Shown here: positions 5,578 to 7,590 of the stretch, in pieces | Numbering within the stretch: position 1 is the first letter of the stretch | How the letters are laid out: every line of letters begins with the position of its first letter | NCBI GenBank assembly: GCA_022428185.1 | Contig: JAKMCZ010000138.1 | Span: 1-7,590, forward strand | Length of the DNA: 7,590 nt | From: Alphaproteobacteria bacterium | Lineage (GTDB): Bacteria; Pseudomonadota; Alphaproteobacteria; RS24 | Reading direction: 5' to 3' | Translations under genes and position numbers: made by a program | Notes under the pieces: generated by a model | Seen by the model: only the letters and a program-made list of their open reading frames with translations | What the model was told of the DNA's origin: nothing | Databases searched by the model: none

Positions 5578-6791
5578 GCCGAGAGCGCTGCTTCCAGATT
5601 TTCATTTAACTTGTCGATAAAGCCTTCAGTGGTCAGCCAGCTTTGGCCTTCGCCGACCAATAAGGCCAAATCTTTCGTCATAGCGCCACGTTCAACAGTG
5701 CTGACGCAGGTTTTCTCCAACGTCGTCGAGAAATGCGCCAACGCCTCATTTTTATCAAGCTCAGCGCGCTTTGACAGGCCGCGCGTCCAAGCAAAAATCG
5801 AGGCGATGGAGTTGGTCGAGGTGTCTTCGCCGCGCTGATGCGCGCGGAAATGGCGCGTCACTGTGCCGTGAGCCGCCTCGGCTTCCATTGTTTTGCCATC
5901 GGGGGTGAGCAGCACGGAGGTCATTAAGCCAAGCGACCCGAAGCCCTGCGCCACGGTGTCGGACTGCACATCGCCATCATAGTTCTTGCAAGCCCAGATA
6001 AATTTACCATTCCATTTAAGGGCGGCGGCGACCATGTCGTCAATTAGACGGTGCTCATAACCGATACCCAGCTTATCGAATTGGTCTTTGAACTCGGCAT
6101 CGAAAACCTCTTGGAACAAATCCTTAAAGCGTCCGTCATAGGCTTTCAAAATGGTGTTTTTGGTCGACAGATAAAGCGGCCAACCGCGGTCGACCGAATA
6201 AAGCATGCAGGCGCGGGCGAAGTCGCGAATGCTATCGTCGAGATTATACATTGCCATTGAGACGCCGCCGCCGGGGAAATCATAAACATCAAATTCCTTA
6301 ACGTCGCTGCCGTCTGCGGATTCCCATTTCATCGTCAGCTTGCCCTTGCCCGGAACGACAAAATCGGTCGCGCGATATTGGTCGCCAAAAGCATGGCGAC
6401 CGATAACAATCGGGTCGGTCCAGCCGGGCACAAGGCGCGGAACATTGCGGCAAATAATCGGCTCACGAAATACCGTGCCACCCAAAATATTACGAATGGT
6501 GCCATTGGGTGAGCGCCACATTTGCTTCAGATCAAACTCCTCAACGCGGGCTTCGTCCGGTGTGATGGTGGCGCACTTAACGCCGACACCGACCTCTTTA
6601 ATCGCTTCCGCCGCGTCGACGGTAATTTGGTCGTCAGTATCGTCACGCGCCTCAATGCCGAGGTCGTAATATTTGAGATCGATATCAAGATAAGGGCTGA
6701 TGAGCTTATCTTTAATCATCTGCCAGATGATGCGCGTCATCTCATCGCCATCAAGCTCGACGATAGGATTTTCAACTTTGATTTTTGTCAT
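5574..6791 (-). CDS. icd: NADP-dependent isocitrate dehydrogenase, dimeric eukaryote-like type
   Basis: The enzyme converts isocitrate to 2-oxoglutarate and CO2 with reduction of NADP+, a TCA-cycle step that feeds glutamate synthesis and NADPH supply. The 405-residue product is full length for the subfamily shared with mitochondrial and cytosolic IDH. It differs from the E. coli Icd type. The isocitrate-binding set is visible: S94, N96 and R100 in SPNGTIRNILGG, R109 in TVFRE, R132 in GRHAFGDQYR and Y139. Metal-binding aspartates are D251 and the YDGDVQSD cluster (D274, D278). The NADP-binding HGTVTRH (309-315) carries R314 and H315, which favour the 2'-phosphate. ATG 6791 is supported by GAGGGG five bases upstream (complement of 6797-6802) and the typical MTKIKVENPIVELDGDEMTR opening. 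The gene converges on alaS and diverges from trmJ. The symbol icd is used; idh is a synonym. Confidence 0.98.
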   Translation of the reverse strand: MTKIKVENPIVELDGDEMTRIIWQMIKDKLISPYLDIDLKYYDLGIEARDDTDDQITVDAAEAIKEVGVGVKCATITPDEARVEEFDLKQMWRSPNGTIRNILGGTVFREPIICRNVPRLVPGWTDPIVIGRHAFGDQYRATDFVVPGKGKLTMKWESADGSDVKEFDVYDFPGGGVSMAMYNLDDSIRDFARACMLYSVDRGWPLYLSTKNTILKAYDGRFKDLFQEVFDAEFKDQFDKLGIGYEHRLIDDMVAAALKWNGKFIWACKNYDGDVQSDTVAQGFGSLGLMTSVLLTPDGKTMEAEAAHGTVTRHFRAHQRGEDTSTNSIASIFAWTRGLSKRAELDKNEALAHFSTTLEKTCVSTVERGAMTKDLALLVGEGQSWLTTEGFIDKLNENLEAALSA

Positions 6792-6793
6792 TA

Positions 6794-6819
6794 TGACCCC
6801 TCATGTCTGCCTTTGACCC
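6794..6819. repeat. direct repeat TGACCC x2, 20 bases apart, in the icd leader
   Basis: TGACCC occurs at 6794-6799 and 6814-6819 with exactly 20 bases from start to start, about two turns of the helix. On the icd strand it reads GGGTCA. The copy nearer the gene overlaps the ribosome binding site and the other overlaps the inferred -10 box by two bases. This could be a paired binding site or chance. Confidence 0.3.
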
Positions 6820-6846
6820 TATAGCAAAATGCCCGCATTGATTAAA
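6818..6846 (-). promoter_or_regulatory. candidate icd promoter with extended -10
   Basis: On the minus strand TATAGG (complement of 6818-6823) is preceded by TGC (complement of 6824-6826), giving an extended -10, with TTTAAT (complement of 6841-6846) as a weak -35 at 17 bases. Initiation would be near 6811, leaving about 20 bases of leader. The -35 overlaps that proposed for trmJ on the other strand. Sequence match only. Confidence 0.35.
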
Positions 6847-6866
6847 CCCCGACTTTGGCTTATTTC
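6838..6866 (+). promoter_or_regulatory. candidate trmJ promoter, possibly giving a leaderless mRNA
   Basis: TTGATT (6838-6843) and TATTTC (6861-6866), 17 bases apart, form a weak sigma70-type pair; TTATTT at 6860-6865 with a 16-base spacer is an alternative. The start of transcription would then fall on or next to the A of the trmJ ATG at 6873. The lack of a recognisable Shine-Dalgarno before this ATG agrees with a leaderless transcript. Confidence 0.3.
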
Positions 6867-6872
6867 ACGCTG

Positions 6873-7590
6873 ATGGAACAAAAAACAACACCGCCGCCGG
6901 CGATTATACTGGTTGGCGCGCAATTGGGCGAGAATATAGGCACCGTTGCGCGCGCCATGCTTAATTTCGGATTGACGGATTTGCGTTTGGTTAGCCCCCG
7001 CGCGGGCTGGCAGATGGACCGCGCGCGCAAGGCATCTGCCGGTGCTGAGGTGTTGATTGAGAACCACCGGTTGTTTGACACAGTAGCCGAGGCAACGGCT
7101 GATATGAGCTTCGTTGTGGCGACCACGGCACGTCAACGCGATATGGTGAAACCGGTCTTAACACCAGCGCATATGGCACAAGAGATGCGCGCGCGACAGG
7201 CGCAAGGTCTGGCACAAAGTGGGATATTATTCGGCTGCGAGCGCGCCGGATTGGACAATGAGGATATTTCACGCGCCGATGCGATTTGCAGCGTGCCGCT
7301 TAATCCGGAATTTTCATCGCTCAATCTGGCCCAAGCGGTTTTGCTGATGGGATATGAATGGTATCAGGCCGTTGATGCCACGCCCCCGACGCAGTTTGAT
7401 TTGCAAGAGGCCGAACCGGCGACGCGCGGCGACATTAACGCCATGTTTGCGCATCTCGAAGCTGCGCTTGATGCCAGCGGTTTTTTGGCACCGCCGGAAA
7501 AGAAACCGGCTATGGCGCGCAATATTCGCAATATTTTTAATCGTACCACGCTGACCGACCAAGATGTTCAGACCCTGCGCGGCATTATTA
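6873..7590 (+). CDS. trmJ: TrmJ-like tRNA/rRNA 2'-O-methyltransferase (SpoU/TrmH superfamily), 3' end cut by the window edge
   Basis: The frame is open for 239 codons from ATG 6873 to the right edge. SPOUT-fold motifs are present: motif 1 in GENIGTVARAMLNFG (N21, R27, N31), motif 2 in ILFGCERAGLDNEDI (118-132) and motif 3 in VPLNPEFSSLNLAQAV (141-156). Together they form the trefoil-knot SAM site. A linker and a helical C-terminal part containing ARNIRNIFNRTTLTDQD follow, typical of TrmJ, which methylates the ribose of tRNA position 32. Only a few tens of residues should be missing. No Shine-Dalgarno is visible before the ATG, yet the family N terminus (short tail, then AIILVGAQLGENIG) fits this start, so a leaderless message is possible. 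The gene is divergent from icd across 81 bases. Substrate specificity beyond the TrmJ group is inferred from resemblance; another SpoU-family RNA target cannot be excluded. Confidence 0.9.
   Translation, partial: MEQKTTPPPAIILVGAQLGENIGTVARAMLNFGLTDLRLVSPRAGWQMDRARKASAGAEVLIENHRLFDTVAEATADMSFVVATTARQRDMVKPVLTPAHMAQEMRARQAQGLAQSGILFGCERAGLDNEDISRADAICSVPLNPEFSSLNLAQAVLLMGYEWYQAVDATPPTQFDLQEAEPATRGDINAMFAHLEAALDASGFLAPPEKKPAMARNIRNIFNRTTLTDQDVQTLRGII

Noticed and set aside
6340..6824. Plus-strand frames within and upstream of icd
   Set aside because: Antisense to conserved IDH sequence, with no domain signal; shadows.
1..7590. Search for tRNA/rRNA genes, CRISPR repeats, insertion sequences or long repeats
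   Set aside because: Nothing of this kind was seen by eye: spacers are short and lack tRNA-like folds, spaced repeats or transposase frames.

Overview
This window looks like ordinary chromosomal core DNA from an alphaproteobacterium of moderate G+C. Four things point there. The recA upstream region carries a GAAC-N7-GAAC element, which is the alphaproteobacterial LexA/SOS box read on the other strand. The DksA homologue has lost three of the four zinc-finger cysteines, as in the Rhodobacter-type proteins. The isocitrate dehydrogenase is of the dimeric, eukaryote-like NADP type. The order recA-alaS-icd is one I recall from several alphaproteobacterial genomes. I cannot place it to order or genus.

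Layout from left to right. A MoxR-type AAA+ ATPase runs leftward off the window edge (1-833, minus). A 221-base divergent spacer separates it from dksA (1055-1471, plus). A 173-base intergenic region (1472-1644) holds a SOS box inside a probable sigma70 promoter, two small inverted repeats made of the same 5-mer, and a leader stem-loop. It precedes recA (1645-2745, plus), which ends in a strong intrinsic terminator (2767-2801). After a 105-base leader comes alaS (2907-5567, plus). It converges on icd (5574-6791, minus) with only six bases between the two stop codons. An 81-base divergent spacer with probably overlapping promoters leads to a TrmJ-like tRNA 2'-O-methyltransferase (6873-7590, plus), which is cut by the right edge. 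No gene-free stretch exceeds 300 bases.

The genes are housekeeping functions, not one pathway: stringent-response control of transcription (DksA), recombinational repair and SOS induction (RecA), charging and proofreading of tRNA-Ala (AlaRS), a TCA-cycle step (Icd), tRNA anticodon-loop modification (TrmJ), and a MoxR chaperone-like ATPase whose usual VWA-domain partner would lie outside the window. The terminator after recA and the divergent or convergent arrangements suggest mostly single-gene transcription units.

I see no mobile element, CRISPR array, tRNA or rRNA gene, prophage, toxin-antitoxin pair or defence island, and no convincing undescribed multi-gene system. The points worth a second look are regulatory and small: the three-half-site recA control region, stem-loops placed at the inferred 5' ends of the dksA and recA mRNAs, the overlapping icd/trmJ promoters with a possible leaderless trmJ message, and the tightly apposed alaS/icd stop codons.
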